Source: Flavobacterium columnare NBRC 100251 = ATCC 23463 (GTDB lineage: Bacteria > Bacteroidota > Bacteroidia > Flavobacteriales > Flavobacteriaceae). Taken from it: 64,000 nucleotides of DNA. Shown in pieces: positions 17,733 to 27,480 of the stretch. Below the pieces are notes generated by a model that worked only from the letters and a program-made list of their open reading frames with translations, was not told the DNA's origin and made no database searches. Each line of letters begins with the position of its first letter. Position 1 is the first letter of the stretch. The stretch covers positions 62,001 to 126,000 of the forward strand of contig NZ_PCMX01000018.1 of NCBI RefSeq assembly GCF_002530675.1, in the 5' to 3' direction. The position numbers and the translations under genes are program-made.

Positions 17733-18632
17733 TTATACTCCTTGATAGTAGGTTTTTAGTTTTTTAATTTTATTTTTTACAAATGGGCGTTTTAACAAAT
17801 ATATTAAGTATACTAATGGTGAAATAAACCAAATAGCAATAAATAAATAATAATTAAAGACTTTCAGCCAAAGAAGTCTAGACTGCTGTTTTTTAAGAAT
17901 AAAATTAGCCCAAATTTTAAACATTTTATTTGCCTTTTGATCCATTTCTATTAAAAATGGACGAATTTCAACGGCTCCTTTTTTTATTAATTCTTTTTGT
18001 AGGTTAATTGTATTATCTTTTAGAAAGGATAATAAGATTATTCCAAATTTATTAGAACTTTCTATTTCTGTTTTAGATACGCCTGGTTCAGGAAAAATCC
18101 CTAAATATTTTTCTTTTTTTCCTGAAAACATCCATTGAACAATGGTAATGACACTAATATAATTACTATTTCGATCTACTAAAGCAATATTTCCTTTTAG
18201 AATAGCGCCTAAATCTTGTAATTGTTTTTTTACTTTTTCTTGTGCCAAGGCCCACATATTTCTTGCTCCTATAACGGTTACAACAGGGGTGTTTTTAAAT
18301 ATTTTTTTTGCCTCTTCACTCTTTAAAAAAGAATTTATGGGTATGGAGGGACTTAAATACCAAACTTGGTATCCTAGTATGACCAAATCGTATTTTTGAT
18401 GTAAAATTGTATTTTGAGAATCCTTTAACGGATACGGTATTTGTAAAAATGATTCTGGAAAAGCATCAAAAAAAGAGGCTTTGTCCCAAGGAAAAGGAAA
18501 CTCTTTTTGTATTGCTACGTCATAGTAGTTAACTTCAACATCCTGATCTCCTATTAATGGATCTGTAATGTTTTTAATAATTTGTGTTAACTGTCCTGAT
18601 TGACTAAAATGTACTACTAAAACTTTTTTCAT
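17733..18632 (-). CDS. darA: Flavodoxin-like dialkylresorcinol enzyme, DarA-like
   Basis: 299 residues. The N-terminus VLVVHFSQSGQLTQI is a flavodoxin-type phosphate-binding loop for FMN, and VVTVIGARNMWALAQ resembles the second flavin loop. Near the C-terminus (about 260-282) lies a hydrophobic segment that could attach it to the membrane. DarA acts with DarB: it oxidises the cyclohexanedione to the aromatic resorcinol ring. The neighbour is a DarB-like KAS III four bases away, which supports this name. Confidence 0.8.
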   Translation of the reverse strand: MKKVLVVHFSQSGQLTQIIKNITDPLIGDQDVEVNYYDVAIQKEFPFPWDKASFFDAFPESFLQIPYPLKDSQNTILHQKYDLVILGYQVWYLSPSIPINSFLKSEEAKKIFKNTPVVTVIGARNMWALAQEKVKKQLQDLGAILKGNIALVDRNSNYISVITIVQWMFSGKKEKYLGIFPEPGVSKTEIESSNKFGIILLSFLKDNTINLQKELIKKGAVEIRPFLIEMDQKANKMFKIWANFILKKQQSRLLWLKVFNYYLFIAIWFISPLVYLIYLLKRPFVKNKIKKLKTYYQGV

Positions 18633-18642
18633 TTATATATAG

Positions 18643-19521
18643 CTATAGATTAGCTTTCCAAAAATCAAAATAATTAAACCATTGCGAAGGATATTTTTTG
18701 AGTATCCCTTCTACATTTTCTGTATAGGCTTTTAACAAGCCTTTTTCATCTCTTTGCTTTACTTGTGCTATTCTTGCATACAAATGATAATGCAATTGGG
18801 GTTCTTTCATTACATATACAAAGACAACGGGAACTTTTAACCTAGATGCTATTAAAAAAGGCCCCGCTGGAAACAATGCTTTTTCTCCCAAAAGTTCTTC
18901 TTCAAAACATTTACTCCCTTCAAAATAGCGATCGCCTGTAAAACAAATTAATTCGTTATTAGCTAATGCTTGATTAATTTCAAATATATGAGACAAATCG
19001 TCTCTTACTATTATAAATTTTACTGATGGTTTTTTGGTAACCGATTCTAAATATTGCTTAATAACAGAGTGTTCTAAATCTGTGGTTACTAAATTAATCT
19101 GGCATTCTAGATTTATGTCTCCAAAAAAGTGTTCTGCTATTTCAAAATTACCAACGTGAGCACTTATCAGTACTCCTCCTTTTTTTTCTGCTAATAATTT
19201 TTTTAAAATTTCGACACCATCAAACTCATAGGTAAATTTATTTCTTAACCCTGCAGAAATAGCTACTTTATCAATTAATGTTTGTCCAAAAACAAAATAA
19301 CTTTTATAGATATTTAAAAAGGCTTTAAATTTATTTTGTTTTTGACGATTGTGTAAGTAATAAAAAATAGCTCTATTAGATTTAAATTGTGTAAGAAAAT
19401 AATAAAAAGCTACGAAAAAAAGAACAGCATAAGCTGTTCGGATTCCGAGCTTTTTTATACAAAAGACAAAAATTTTATACCCTAAAAGAGTCCCTTTGGA
19501 CTTACCATCCCACTGACTCAT
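18643..19521 (-). CDS. LpxL/HtrB-like acyltransferase
   Basis: 292 residues. A membrane segment near 31-45 and an HX4E motif, H122 to E127 in SAHVGNFEIAE, place it in the late lipid A acyltransferase family. These enzymes transfer acyl groups from ACP to hydroxyl groups. Aryl polyene loci contain such members. Here it could acylate a lipid with the polyene, or make the ester bond of flexirubin. It follows the ACP gene by six bases. Confidence 0.82.
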   Translation of the reverse strand: MSQWDGKSKGTLLGYKIFVFCIKKLGIRTAYAVLFFVAFYYFLTQFKSNRAIFYYLHNRQKQNKFKAFLNIYKSYFVFGQTLIDKVAISAGLRNKFTYEFDGVEILKKLLAEKKGGVLISAHVGNFEIAEHFFGDINLECQINLVTTDLEHSVIKQYLESVTKKPSVKFIIVRDDLSHIFEINQALANNELICFTGDRYFEGSKCFEEELLGEKALFPAGPFLIASRLKVPVVFVYVMKEPQLHYHLYARIAQVKQRDEKGLLKAYTENVEGILKKYPSQWFNYFDFWKANL

Positions 19522-19527
19522 AAGTAA

Positions 19528-19776
19528 TTATTTTTGTGCTATTTTTGTTTCGATTAAATGATAGAAATCTTGAAAAGTATTAACTCCTGTAAAATCAGCT
19601 TCTACTAATTTGACGCCAAAATTTGCCTCAATAGACACCACTAAATCGACATAATCCAAACTGTCTAACCCAAGTGTTTCTTTTAAATTTGCTTCTAGCG
19701 AAATAGTATCTCCATCCACCTCAAATTCATCTACTAAAATTTTATTAATTTTTTCTAAAATAACTATTGATTCCAT
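19528..19776 (-). CDS. Acyl carrier protein
   Basis: 82 residues, acidic. S39 in LGLDSLDYVDL is the phosphopantetheine attachment site. It follows the FabF gene by one base and precedes the LpxL-like acyltransferase, a natural user of its acyl chains. It differs clearly from the other ACP (9841-10098), so the locus has two carrier systems. Confidence 0.92.
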   Translation of the reverse strand: MESIVILEKINKILVDEFEVDGDTISLEANLKETLGLDSLDYVDLVVSIEANFGVKLVEADFTGVNTFQDFYHLIETKIAQK

Positions 19777-19777
19777 C

Positions 19778-21001
19778 TTATCCCTTAAATTTCTTAACTA
19801 TAACGGCAGAGTTTGTTCCACCGAACCCAAATGAATTTGACAAATATAAGTCAAATTTTTTATTTATAGTTTCTTTTACAATATTTAACTTTGCTGAATC
19901 CTCATCTGGTTCTTCAAAATTAATATTAGGAGCAATGAAATCATTTTGCATCATGAGTGTAGAATAAATCAACTCACTGGCTCCTGCCATCCAACACTCA
20001 TGCCCCGTCATAGACTTGGTTGAACTCACATAAGGCTTACTACCAAACACTTCGTAGATAGCTTTTGCTTCATTTGCATCTCCTAAAGGAGTAGAGGTTG
20101 CATGCGCATTAATATACATTATTTCATCGGCTGTTACTCCTGCTTGTTCTAAAGCTCTACGCATGGCCGTTGAGGGGCCATCTACGTTTGGTGTAGAAAT
20201 ATGTCCCCCGTTAGATGAAAAACCATAACCTACAACCTCAGCAATAATGGGAGCTCCTCTCTTTATAGCAGACTCATAACTTTCTAGTATTAAAGTAGCT
20301 CCACCACCACTAGGAACTAAGCCATCTCTATTTTTATCAAATGGTCTAGAAGCTTTTATGGGATCTTTTTCTCTTGGAGAAAAAACACCTAATCCATCAA
20401 AACTAGCCATACTATACGTATTAATTTCTTGAGCTCCTCCACAGATGATTATGTCTTGCAATCCGCTTTTGATCAAATGAAATCCTAAGCCAACGGAGTG
20501 AGAGCCGCTTGCGCAAGCAGCACTAATGGTCATATTTACTCCTCGCAATCTAAAAATAGTCGCTAAATTCATCGTTACAGTGGAGTTCATCGACTTAAAT
20601 ATGGCTCCTGAACCTATTAAAGCGGTATCTTTTTTTTCCCTTACAATATCGATAGCATCTATTACCGCCTTTGATACACTATCATTACCATAAAGAATGC
20701 CCACTTCATTCGTATCAAAGAAAGCATCATCTATATTTGCATTTTTTAAAGCATCTATAGTGGCCATATAGGCAAATTCAGTTTCTTGCCCTATACTAAT
20801 TCTTTGTCTTCTATTTAACAATGATTTTAATTCAGGGTTAGGAACCATACCTGTAAGTGCTGACTGAAAACCAAAATCTTTTCTTTCTGCATCAAAAACA
20901 ATACCTGACTTACCTTGATATAATGATTCTTTAACTTCTGCTAAAGAAGTTCCTAAACAAGAGTAAATCCCCATACCTGTTATAACGACTCTTCTTTCCA
21001 T
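19778..21001 (-). CDS. fabF: Beta-ketoacyl-ACP synthase II (FabF-like)
   Basis: 407 residues, typical FabF length. Catalytic residues are C163 in SAACASGSH, H300 in NAHATSTPLGD and H334 in MTGHECWMAG. It condenses malonyl-ACP with acyl-ACP. It is the second of three intact FabF-type enzymes in the locus and lies between fabG and an ACP gene, the classical elongation set. It may be specific to the pigment rather than the household fabF. Confidence 0.9.
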   Translation of the reverse strand: MERRVVITGMGIYSCLGTSLAEVKESLYQGKSGIVFDAERKDFGFQSALTGMVPNPELKSLLNRRQRISIGQETEFAYMATIDALKNANIDDAFFDTNEVGILYGNDSVSKAVIDAIDIVREKKDTALIGSGAIFKSMNSTVTMNLATIFRLRGVNMTISAACASGSHSVGLGFHLIKSGLQDIIICGGAQEINTYSMASFDGLGVFSPREKDPIKASRPFDKNRDGLVPSGGGATLILESYESAIKRGAPIIAEVVGYGFSSNGGHISTPNVDGPSTAMRRALEQAGVTADEIMYINAHATSTPLGDANEAKAIYEVFGSKPYVSSTKSMTGHECWMAGASELIYSTLMMQNDFIAPNINFEEPDEDSAKLNIVKETINKKFDLYLSNSFGFGGTNSAVIVKKFKG

Positions 21002-21019
21002 TTTATCTACAAGCTATTA

Positions 21020-21751
21020 TTAAGAATAAATACCGCCATTAATATTAATCACTTCTCCTGTGATATATCCCGCATTTTTAGAAGTTAAAAAACCCACTAA
21101 AGCGGCCACTTCTTCCGCTTCTCCAAAACGATTAGCTGGAATCATTTTCACTAATTCTTTTTCATCTAAATCACCAGTCATATCAGTACGAATAAATCCT
21201 GGTGCCACAGCATTTACCGTAATATTTCTTTTGGCTACTTCTTGTGCTAATGCTTTGGTAGCGGCTACTACCGCTCCTTTGGCTGCGGAATAATTAGTCT
21301 GACCCGGAGTACCTTTTACACCAGAAACGGAAACCATATTTACGATTCGCCCGTATTTATTACGTAACATTTTTTGAATAAAAAAATTGGTTACATTATA
21401 AAAACCATTCAAACTGGTATTGATAACGTTATTCCAATCTTCTGGAGTCATCCACATAAATAAACCATCGCGCGTAATGCCTGCATTATTCACCAGAACT
21501 TCTACTATAGCATTAGGATTTTTATCTTGCCATTGTGTTAAGACTTGTGTTACTTCTGCATGATTTCCTACATTAAACTTTAGTATTTCACCAGTTGCTC
21601 CCAGAGCCTCAACTTCTTTCAAGGTTGCTAAGGCTGCTTCTTGATTGCCTTGATAATTAATTAAAATATGGTAGTTCTTTTCAGCTGCTAATTTTTTACA
21701 AATTGCACTTCCGATACCTCTTGAGCCACCAGTCACTAATGCACACTTCAT
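21020..21751 (-). CDS. fabG: 3-oxoacyl-ACP reductase (FabG-like SDR)
   Basis: 243 residues. The NAD(P) motif GGSRGIG (8-14), NNAG (88-91), the catalytic Ser near 141-143 and YSAAK (Y154, K158) make an intact classical short-chain dehydrogenase. It reduces 3-ketoacyl-ACP to the 3-hydroxy form before dehydration. The C-terminal INGGIYS is the FabG-type end. It is first in the biosynthetic block after a 226-base gap behind the lyase gene. Confidence 0.92.
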   Translation of the reverse strand: MKCALVTGGSRGIGSAICKKLAAEKNYHILINYQGNQEAALATLKEVEALGATGEILKFNVGNHAEVTQVLTQWQDKNPNAIVEVLVNNAGITRDGLFMWMTPEDWNNVINTSLNGFYNVTNFFIQKMLRNKYGRIVNMVSVSGVKGTPGQTNYSAAKGAVVAATKALAQEVAKRNITVNAVAPGFIRTDMTGDLDEKELVKMIPANRFGEAEEVAALVGFLTSKNAGYITGEVININGGIYS

Positions 21752-21977
21752 TTTGTATAAGTCTTTTTTTTTATCGTTTTATTTCAGAAGAAACTCTTCT
21801 TTTTCTTTTCAGATTAGAAGGTTCCTTCTGCTTTATATTTTTTGTTAAGGGGCTTCCTAAAAAATAGTTTTAATTATTAAACTGAACCTTTATCAATACT
21901 TCTTCAGCATATTGCTTTTCTAACAAATTAGGACTTAGTAGAACAAGAGAAAAGTTTTCTCCTCTTGTCATATTAGG
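21752..21977 (-). other. Leader region between the lyase and fabG genes, with a possible 33-residue frame
   Basis: The gap contains two short palindromes, AGAAG/CTTCT at 21786-21800 and a perfect 14-base palindrome at 21816-21829. It also has a small ATG-initiated frame on the minus strand (21971-21870, 33 residues) that starts seven bases after the lyase stop. The frame has no recognisable motif and may be chance. I see no clear terminator with a T-run, so fabG may be read from the lyase transcript, perhaps with processing or attenuation at these palindromes. Confidence 0.3.
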
Positions 21978-23495
21978 TTATTGCATTAAATACTCCTTCA
22001 CTTGTTGTATATAAGGGTACATTATCATATCCTCTTTAAAAGTAGGTACAACAGCACGTACTTTATCATAAAACGCACGTGTAGGAGAAGACACTTTATC
22101 GGCAAAACCTAATGCGTCTATAGCTTGAACCACTGTAATTATTTCAATTGCTAAGACTTCAAAAGCATTTTCGATAACTTTTCCTGTCATAACTGCGGCA
22201 TTGGTTCCCATAGATACAATATCTTGATTATCGTTGTTGTTTGGAATACTATGTACGTACATAGGATTTGACAATGTTTGTGATTCCGCTGTTGTTGATA
22301 CAGCTGTAAACTGAACGCCTTGCATTCCAAAATTAAAACCTAAAGTTCCTAGATTTACAAACGGTGGTAACAATTCATTAATTTTAGAATTTAATAAATA
22401 ATTTAGTTGTCTTTCGGCTAACATGGTCATTTTGGTTATGACAATCTTTAGTTTGTCCATTTCTAGGGAAATATAGTCTCCATGAAAATTACCTCCGTGA
22501 TAAACGTGTTTATTTTTTACATCTATTATAGGATTATCATTTGCGGAATTTATTTCATTTTCTAAAACTTTGGCTGTATTATGAATGGTATCTAATACAG
22601 GTCCTAGAATTTGAGGTACACAACGTAATGAATAATATTCTTGTACTTTTTCTTTAAATACTTCTTCTGTATTTTCTCCGCTATATAAATGGTCTTCTCG
22701 CTTACGCACTAATGTACTATTGCTTAAGTGCTGACGCATCATTTTGGCAATTTCTTGCTGACCAGAATGATGTTTTGTATTATTTAATTCCGCAGATAAA
22801 TGGTCGTCATAGGCTTGCACAATTTCATTGATAGCACTAGCTATTTTGACAGACCAATCCAATGCTTTTTTAGCATTATAAACATTAACAATTCCTATAC
22901 CTGTCATAACAGAGGTTCCATTCATTAATGCTAATCCTTCTCTTAATTCTACTTTTATAGGCTCTAACCCTTCTAATTCTAAAACTTCTTTGGTTGTTCT
23001 TCTTTCGCCTTTATAAAAAACTTCACCTTCTCCTATGAGGGTTAATGCTAGATGAGCTAATTGTACTAAATCACCACTTGCTCCTACTCCTCCGTGTTCA
23101 AAAATTAACGGAGTAATATCTCTATTAATGAATTCTTTCATTAAATTAATTACGGACGGATGAACGCCAGAGTTCCCTAAGGACAAGGTATTTAATCTTG
23201 CTAAAATTGCGGATTTTACATTAAGGGTACTTAAGGGTTGCCCTGTGCCTGACGAATGGCTTCTAATTAAATTGTACTGAAGTTGTAATCTATCTTCATC
23301 TTTTATACGATATTGCGCCATAGGACCAAAACCTGTATTCACGCCATAGATGACCTTGTTTTTCGAAAATTCTTTTAAAAAATCAAAACTCTCTTCAACT
23401 CTATTTAAAACTTCTTTACTAATCTCTACATTTTGATTTTTAAAAACTATGGATATGAAATCTTCTAGCTTTAAATATTCCTGTATGACTCCCAT
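21978..23495 (-). CDS. Aromatic amino acid ammonia-lyase, probably tyrosine ammonia-lyase
   Basis: 505 residues, normal for bacterial HAL/TAL. The MIO cofactor is formed from A139-S140-G141 in GGVGASGDLVQLAHL. The catalytic Tyr is Y50 in YGVNTGFG. The selectivity region reads NLIRSHSSG, so the pair is Ser-His as in histidine lyases, yet proteins of this kind in flavobacterial flexirubin loci are tyrosine lyases. It would turn tyrosine into 4-coumarate, the aryl starter of the polyene. No hut genes are nearby, which argues against histidine breakdown. Confidence 0.85.
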   Translation of the reverse strand: MGVIQEYLKLEDFISIVFKNQNVEISKEVLNRVEESFDFLKEFSKNKVIYGVNTGFGPMAQYRIKDEDRLQLQYNLIRSHSSGTGQPLSTLNVKSAILARLNTLSLGNSGVHPSVINLMKEFINRDITPLIFEHGGVGASGDLVQLAHLALTLIGEGEVFYKGERRTTKEVLELEGLEPIKVELREGLALMNGTSVMTGIGIVNVYNAKKALDWSVKIASAINEIVQAYDDHLSAELNNTKHHSGQQEIAKMMRQHLSNSTLVRKREDHLYSGENTEEVFKEKVQEYYSLRCVPQILGPVLDTIHNTAKVLENEINSANDNPIIDVKNKHVYHGGNFHGDYISLEMDKLKIVITKMTMLAERQLNYLLNSKINELLPPFVNLGTLGFNFGMQGVQFTAVSTTAESQTLSNPMYVHSIPNNNDNQDIVSMGTNAAVMTGKVIENAFEVLAIEIITVVQAIDALGFADKVSSPTRAFYDKVRAVVPTFKEDMIMYPYIQQVKEYLMQ

Positions 23496-23551
23496 TCAAA
23501 CTATTTTTTATAACTATTGATGAATATCTTTTTTATTTGATATTATGTATT

Positions 23552-23573
23552 TACTTTTGAAAAGACAAAGTTA
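23552..23573. promoter_or_regulatory. Divergent promoter region of the lyase and halogenase-like genes
   Basis: Two Bacteroidota-type -7 boxes (TAnnTTTG) face away from each other: TACTTTTG at 23552-23559 on the plus strand, 43 bases before the flavoprotein ATG, and TAACTTTG on the minus strand at 23566-23573, before the lyase. Clear -33 TTG elements at the right distance are not evident. The spacing means both genes share a control region of about 100 bases. Confidence 0.5.
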
Positions 23574-23601
23574 GCACATTCTTATAAAGAAAAAAGTAAA
23601 T

Positions 23602-24858
23602 ATGAAACAAGAATTTGTAGACGTTTTAGTAATTGGATCTGGTCCTTCAGGCTGTGTATCAGCATCTTATTTACACAACAACGGTACTCATGTAAAAATT
23701 GTTGAAAAAACAAGATTTCCAAGATTGGTTGTAGGCGAGAGTTTAATACCTCGAGTTATGGATCATTTTTATGAAAGTGGTCTTTTTTCTGCCTTGGATT
23801 CTATGAATTTTGAAAAGAAATTAGGGGCTCGGTTTATAAGGGGAGAGGAAATATGTATTTTTGATTTTAGTGTCAAACATGGCGAAGGATGGGACTGGAC
23901 TTGGCAAGTTCCTCGTGCAGATTTTGATAATACGTTAGCAGAAGAAGTTATTCGAAAAGGTATTGACTTAGAGTTTGAAACAGAAGTATTAGATGTGGTA
24001 TTTAACGGATCAAACTCTATAACAACTGTAAAGGAGAAAAATGGTGAAACCAAAGAAATTCATGCTAAGTTTATAATTGATTCTAGTGGTTATGGTAGAG
24101 TATTACCTCGTTTATTGGATTTAGACACTCCTTCTAAATTGGATCCTCACTCTTCTATTTTCACACATATAAAGGATATTAATAGACCTGAAGGTGAGGA
24201 AGGAACTTTAATTTCTTTTGACATTTTAGAAACTGAGGTATGGCTTTGGGTTATTCCTTTTTCTAACGGAAATACGAGCGTAGGTATAGTTGGCCCAACG
24301 TCATTTATTAATTCATTATCTAAAAATAATGACGCTGCTGAGGCTCTAAAAAATGCGATTCAAAAATCAGATTATTACATCAACCGTTTTGGTGGACTTG
24401 ATTTTTTGTTTGAACCTGTTAAATTAGAGAACTATTCTAGATCTGTTAAAAAAATGTACGGAGAAGGTTTTGCTTTAACAGGTAATAGCTCTGAATTTTT
24501 AGATCCTGTATTTTCCTCAGGTGTGGCATTTGCTACAGAATCGGGAATGCTATCCGCCAAATTAGTTCATCGTCAGTTAAAGGGAGAAAAAATTGATTGG
24601 GAAGTTGAATTTACTCAATATATGCGATCTGGTATTGATGTTTTTACCACTTATGTAAAAGAATGGTATACAGGAAATCTTCAAACTTTATTTTTTCATC
24701 AACCTGAAAATCCAGATGTAAAAAAGAAAATATGCGCTGTTTTAGCAGGTTATGTTTGGGATGAAACAAATCCTTTTGTAAAAAAACACGATAGTGTTAT
24801 TAAAAATATGGCACACTTGATTCACATGGAAAAAGAGCAAAAAGAAACCCAAGTTTAA
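23602..24858 (+). CDS. FAD-dependent halogenase-like oxidoreductase of the flexirubin locus
   Basis: 418 residues. GSGPSG (12-17) binds FAD. VGESLIP (44-50) and KKLGA (72-76), with a Lys where halogenases have their catalytic lysine, are typical of flavin-dependent halogenases. WLWVIP (214-219) is the WxWxIP motif that separates halogenases from monooxygenases. Some flexirubins are chlorinated on the aryl ring, so ring halogenation is plausible. A hydroxylase or reductase role cannot be excluded. It is the only plus-strand gene here and is transcribed away from the lyase. Confidence 0.8.
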   Translation: MKQEFVDVLVIGSGPSGCVSASYLHNNGTHVKIVEKTRFPRLVVGESLIPRVMDHFYESGLFSALDSMNFEKKLGARFIRGEEICIFDFSVKHGEGWDWTWQVPRADFDNTLAEEVIRKGIDLEFETEVLDVVFNGSNSITTVKEKNGETKEIHAKFIIDSSGYGRVLPRLLDLDTPSKLDPHSSIFTHIKDINRPEGEEGTLISFDILETEVWLWVIPFSNGNTSVGIVGPTSFINSLSKNNDAAEALKNAIQKSDYYINRFGGLDFLFEPVKLENYSRSVKKMYGEGFALTGNSSEFLDPVFSSGVAFATESGMLSAKLVHRQLKGEKIDWEVEFTQYMRSGIDVFTTYVKEWYTGNLQTLFFHQPENPDVKKKICAVLAGYVWDETNPFVKKHDSVIKNMAHLIHMEKEQKETQV

Positions 24859-24873
24859 AACTTGGGTTTTTTA
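24845..24873 (+). terminator. Intrinsic terminator after the halogenase-like gene
   Basis: The arms ACCCAAG and CTTGGGT around TTTAAAA form a hairpin that overlaps the stop codon and is followed by six T. The minus-strand gene at 24893 ends just beyond, so the hairpin may serve both converging transcripts. Confidence 0.85.
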
Positions 24874-24892
24874 TTAACTTCTATTTTGATTA

Positions 24893-25651
24893 TTACTTAG
24901 ATTCTAAAGTCATTCTTGTATATTCATAAATCAAGAAACTAAAATAATCCCATTTTACTGAATCTAACGGGTAATTTTTCATAAACTCCGCGTTATCTCC
25001 AAATAAATTGTTATACGTTTCTTTAAATTCATCTTTATGTAACCAAATCATTTTATCTCCTTTTTTGACATAATAAGATTTAATAACACCTCCGCCCATT
25101 TTCATTCCTCCAATAGCTACACCTCCTGTTTCATTTGCATTTGGATCCCCATAAACTTCAATAATACCATTAAAAGAAGGGTTTATTAATTGCATCAAGT
25201 ATTCCTTTTCTTCTTTTTTATTTTTCAAAGAAACCAATTGATTTTTATAAAAAACAGTTTCTTTATTCGTGGCTTTTTTATGATTTTTTGTACTCATACT
25301 ACGAATATTTGTAAAATGTTTCATAGTTTTTCTAAATTTTTCAGAGCCACTTGGAGATAAATACAATTCAGAAATTTTTGAAGCTTCAAAAGCTTCCACT
25401 TTTCCTGTAACACTGTCTTTTACTTCAACTTCCTCTATTTGACCTTTTTTTCTATTGATATCTTTAAAATAACCAATAATTGTACGACCATCTTTTAAAA
25501 TAACCGTTGAAGTCTTTTTATTGTTAACGGTAACAAAAGTCTCTTCAAAAAGAACAGTTTCCATTTCTTTAATTTTTTCCTTTTCAAACTTTACTGTTTG
25601 CCCCATCATAACATTTGTTATGAACAATAATGATAATGCTACCTTTTTCAT
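24893..25651 (-). CDS. Secreted protein of unknown function
   Basis: 252 residues. The leader MKKVALSLLFITNVMMGQ is a signal peptide with Gln at +1, common in flavobacteria. Mature residues about 30-90 have short strands (TVILKDGRTIIGYFKDINRKKG), like a small beta domain. A Gly-rich GGVAIGGMKMGGG lies near 185. No known family is recognised. It follows the interrupted gene at 25680-27329 by 28 bases, probably in the same operon. Confidence 0.6.
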   Translation of the reverse strand: MKKVALSLLFITNVMMGQTVKFEKEKIKEMETVLFEETFVTVNNKKTSTVILKDGRTIIGYFKDINRKKGQIEEVEVKDSVTGKVEAFEASKISELYLSPSGSEKFRKTMKHFTNIRSMSTKNHKKATNKETVFYKNQLVSLKNKKEEKEYLMQLINPSFNGIIEVYGDPNANETGGVAIGGMKMGGGVIKSYYVKKGDKMIWLHKDEFKETYNNLFGDNAEFMKNYPLDSVKWDYFSFLIYEYTRMTLESK

Positions 25652-25679
25652 ATTTATTTAATTTTAGAAACCAAAAATA

Positions 25680-27329
25680 CTAATTTAAATCAACTTTAAT
25701 CATAACATCTTCTTTACGCTTTTTATACACTTCAAACATGAATGCACTTTTAGCTATTTGTATGATACCATTTACAGAAAACTGATAGATTTTAAAATCT
25801 TTTACTTCTTTTGAATTTAAAATAGCTCCTTTAGACCACTCTCCTGTAACATCGTCAATTTTTACAGAAGTCAGGTATCCTCCTTTTTCATCTTTATGAA
25901 GAGTAGGTTCTTTATCTAATGGCAAATCTATATTTTTAATATTATCTAAAAACACTAAATAATGTTTGTTATTTGCACTAAAGTATTTATAAGACATCCC
26001 TCCTCTTCCTTTAAATCCCATTTGATTCTTAGGTATTTTTTTCATCCAAGCTAAAGATCCGTCTGCTTTTAATTTTGTTACTAAAATATTACAGTAATGA
26101 TAGGTATAATAATTTCCTCCTGGAGAACCATTCACTCCTTGAATATAGTTATTAATAATATAGTTTTGTTCTCCTATTAATACGACACTTCCGTCAGGGT
26201 TTAATACCATATCCCTAAAAACAAGATTCCCAAACTGAGGATCATCTCCTTTTCTTTCTTTTTTTTCATTTCGTCTTCTTGTTCTATTGCTTTCATACTG
26301 ATTGATGATTTCTAAAGGGATTGGCTGAAAGGTTGAATAAATTGTTTTTCCTTGACTATCAAATTTAATTAAAGCCACTCCATCTATATCATCATAATCT
26401 GATTTCCCTTTAGCTATTTCACTATAAAAACCACCACAAATTAATTGATCTTTGTTTGTGTCTAAAATCCAAAGGTTATTCACAAACTTGTTGGCATTCT
26501 CATATTTTGAAATATTTATTTTATCAGTACCTGCTTTAACTGTTAACAATTCTATATGATAGTTTGCTTCTTCATCTTTTTTTCTTTTTTTCTCATCTGC
26601 TGAATCATCATGATAAATTTTTTCTAACATATACAGATTTCCTTTTGAATCTAGTTGGTAATCTAAATTTTCCATTCTACGCTATGTATAAGGCATCGTA
26701 ACTTCATTAGAATACAGTTTGTTTAGTGATTTATCATACGAATGCAGACCAATTATATCATAGCTCTTTGTATCCCTCTTTACTTCGGGTTTTTTTCTGT
26801 ACTGAATTAATAGTTTGCTTTTATCATTAGATTGATAAAAGTCAAACTTGTCTTCTACTGAATGGGAAAATCCCATTCCGCTTGACATTAATGTTCCTGC
26901 TATTTTACCTTCAACTTGGAATAATAATTTTGATTCTGGGGAAAACTCTCCTTTCTCAAAATTAATTTCTCTAAAAAACAATTGTTCTTTTTCAGCATCG
27001 CCATCCCAAGAAGAATAAAACAAATAATATTTGTTATTTATTTCTAAAATTTCTTCGAAAGAGTAGTTTCTAGGGAATATCTTTTCATATTTTGTTTCTT
27101 TTATAAAAGCGGGTTTATTTGAATCAAATTTTTGAATTAAAATTTCTTCTCTATCTAATTTAACTGCCATAACTTCATTTCCTTTGGAAAAATAAACTTT
27201 ATTTCGGGCATCAAAAACCTTATATGGCTCACTTATTTTATAAGAATATTCTGATAAGTTTTTCATCTGGGAATAATTTGTCGTAATGGCTAAAACCGAG
27301 ACAAGAAGTGTTAAAAATGTTTTTCTCAT
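25680..27329 (-). pseudogene. Secreted beta-propeller-like protein interrupted by an in-frame TAG
   Basis: Two open frames, 27329-26682 (215 residues with signal peptide) and 26675-25680 (331 residues), lie in the same reading frame. They are separated only by TAG CGT AGA before the ATG at 26675. Removing the stop gives one protein of about 549 residues: a signal peptide and repeated strands with short loops, such as NKYYLFYSSWDG in the first part and GNLYMLEKIYHDD in the second, suggesting a propeller. The second half alone has no signal peptide. A recent nonsense mutation, a sequencing error or stop read-through could explain it. Function unknown. Confidence 0.7.
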
Positions 27330-27400
27330 TTTATATTATTTAATTGATGTCAAAGGTATTTATTTCAAAAAGATGTAGGAGTATAAAAACTTTAAAAAGC

Positions 27401-27438
27401 AAAATACCTCAAAAATGAAATAAATTTTGAGGTATTTT
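27401..27438 (-). terminator. Hairpin terminator
   Basis: The arms AAAATACCTCAAAA (27401-27414) and TTTTGAGGTATTTT (27425-27438) form a near-perfect hairpin. T-rich tracts lie on both sides. It lies downstream of the decayed gene at 27481-27870 on the minus strand and about 70 bases upstream of the start at 27329, so it separates these transcripts. Confidence 0.7.
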
Positions 27439-27480
27439 TAGGGTTTAAAATACATTTTTACTTACGCGGTATAAGAATTA

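Noticed and set aside
21978-23495. Histidine ammonia-lyase (hutH) assignment
   Set aside because: The Ser-His selectivity pair is HAL-like, but no other hut gene is near and flexirubin loci of this type carry tyrosine lyases. TAL is therefore preferred, with HAL as alternative.
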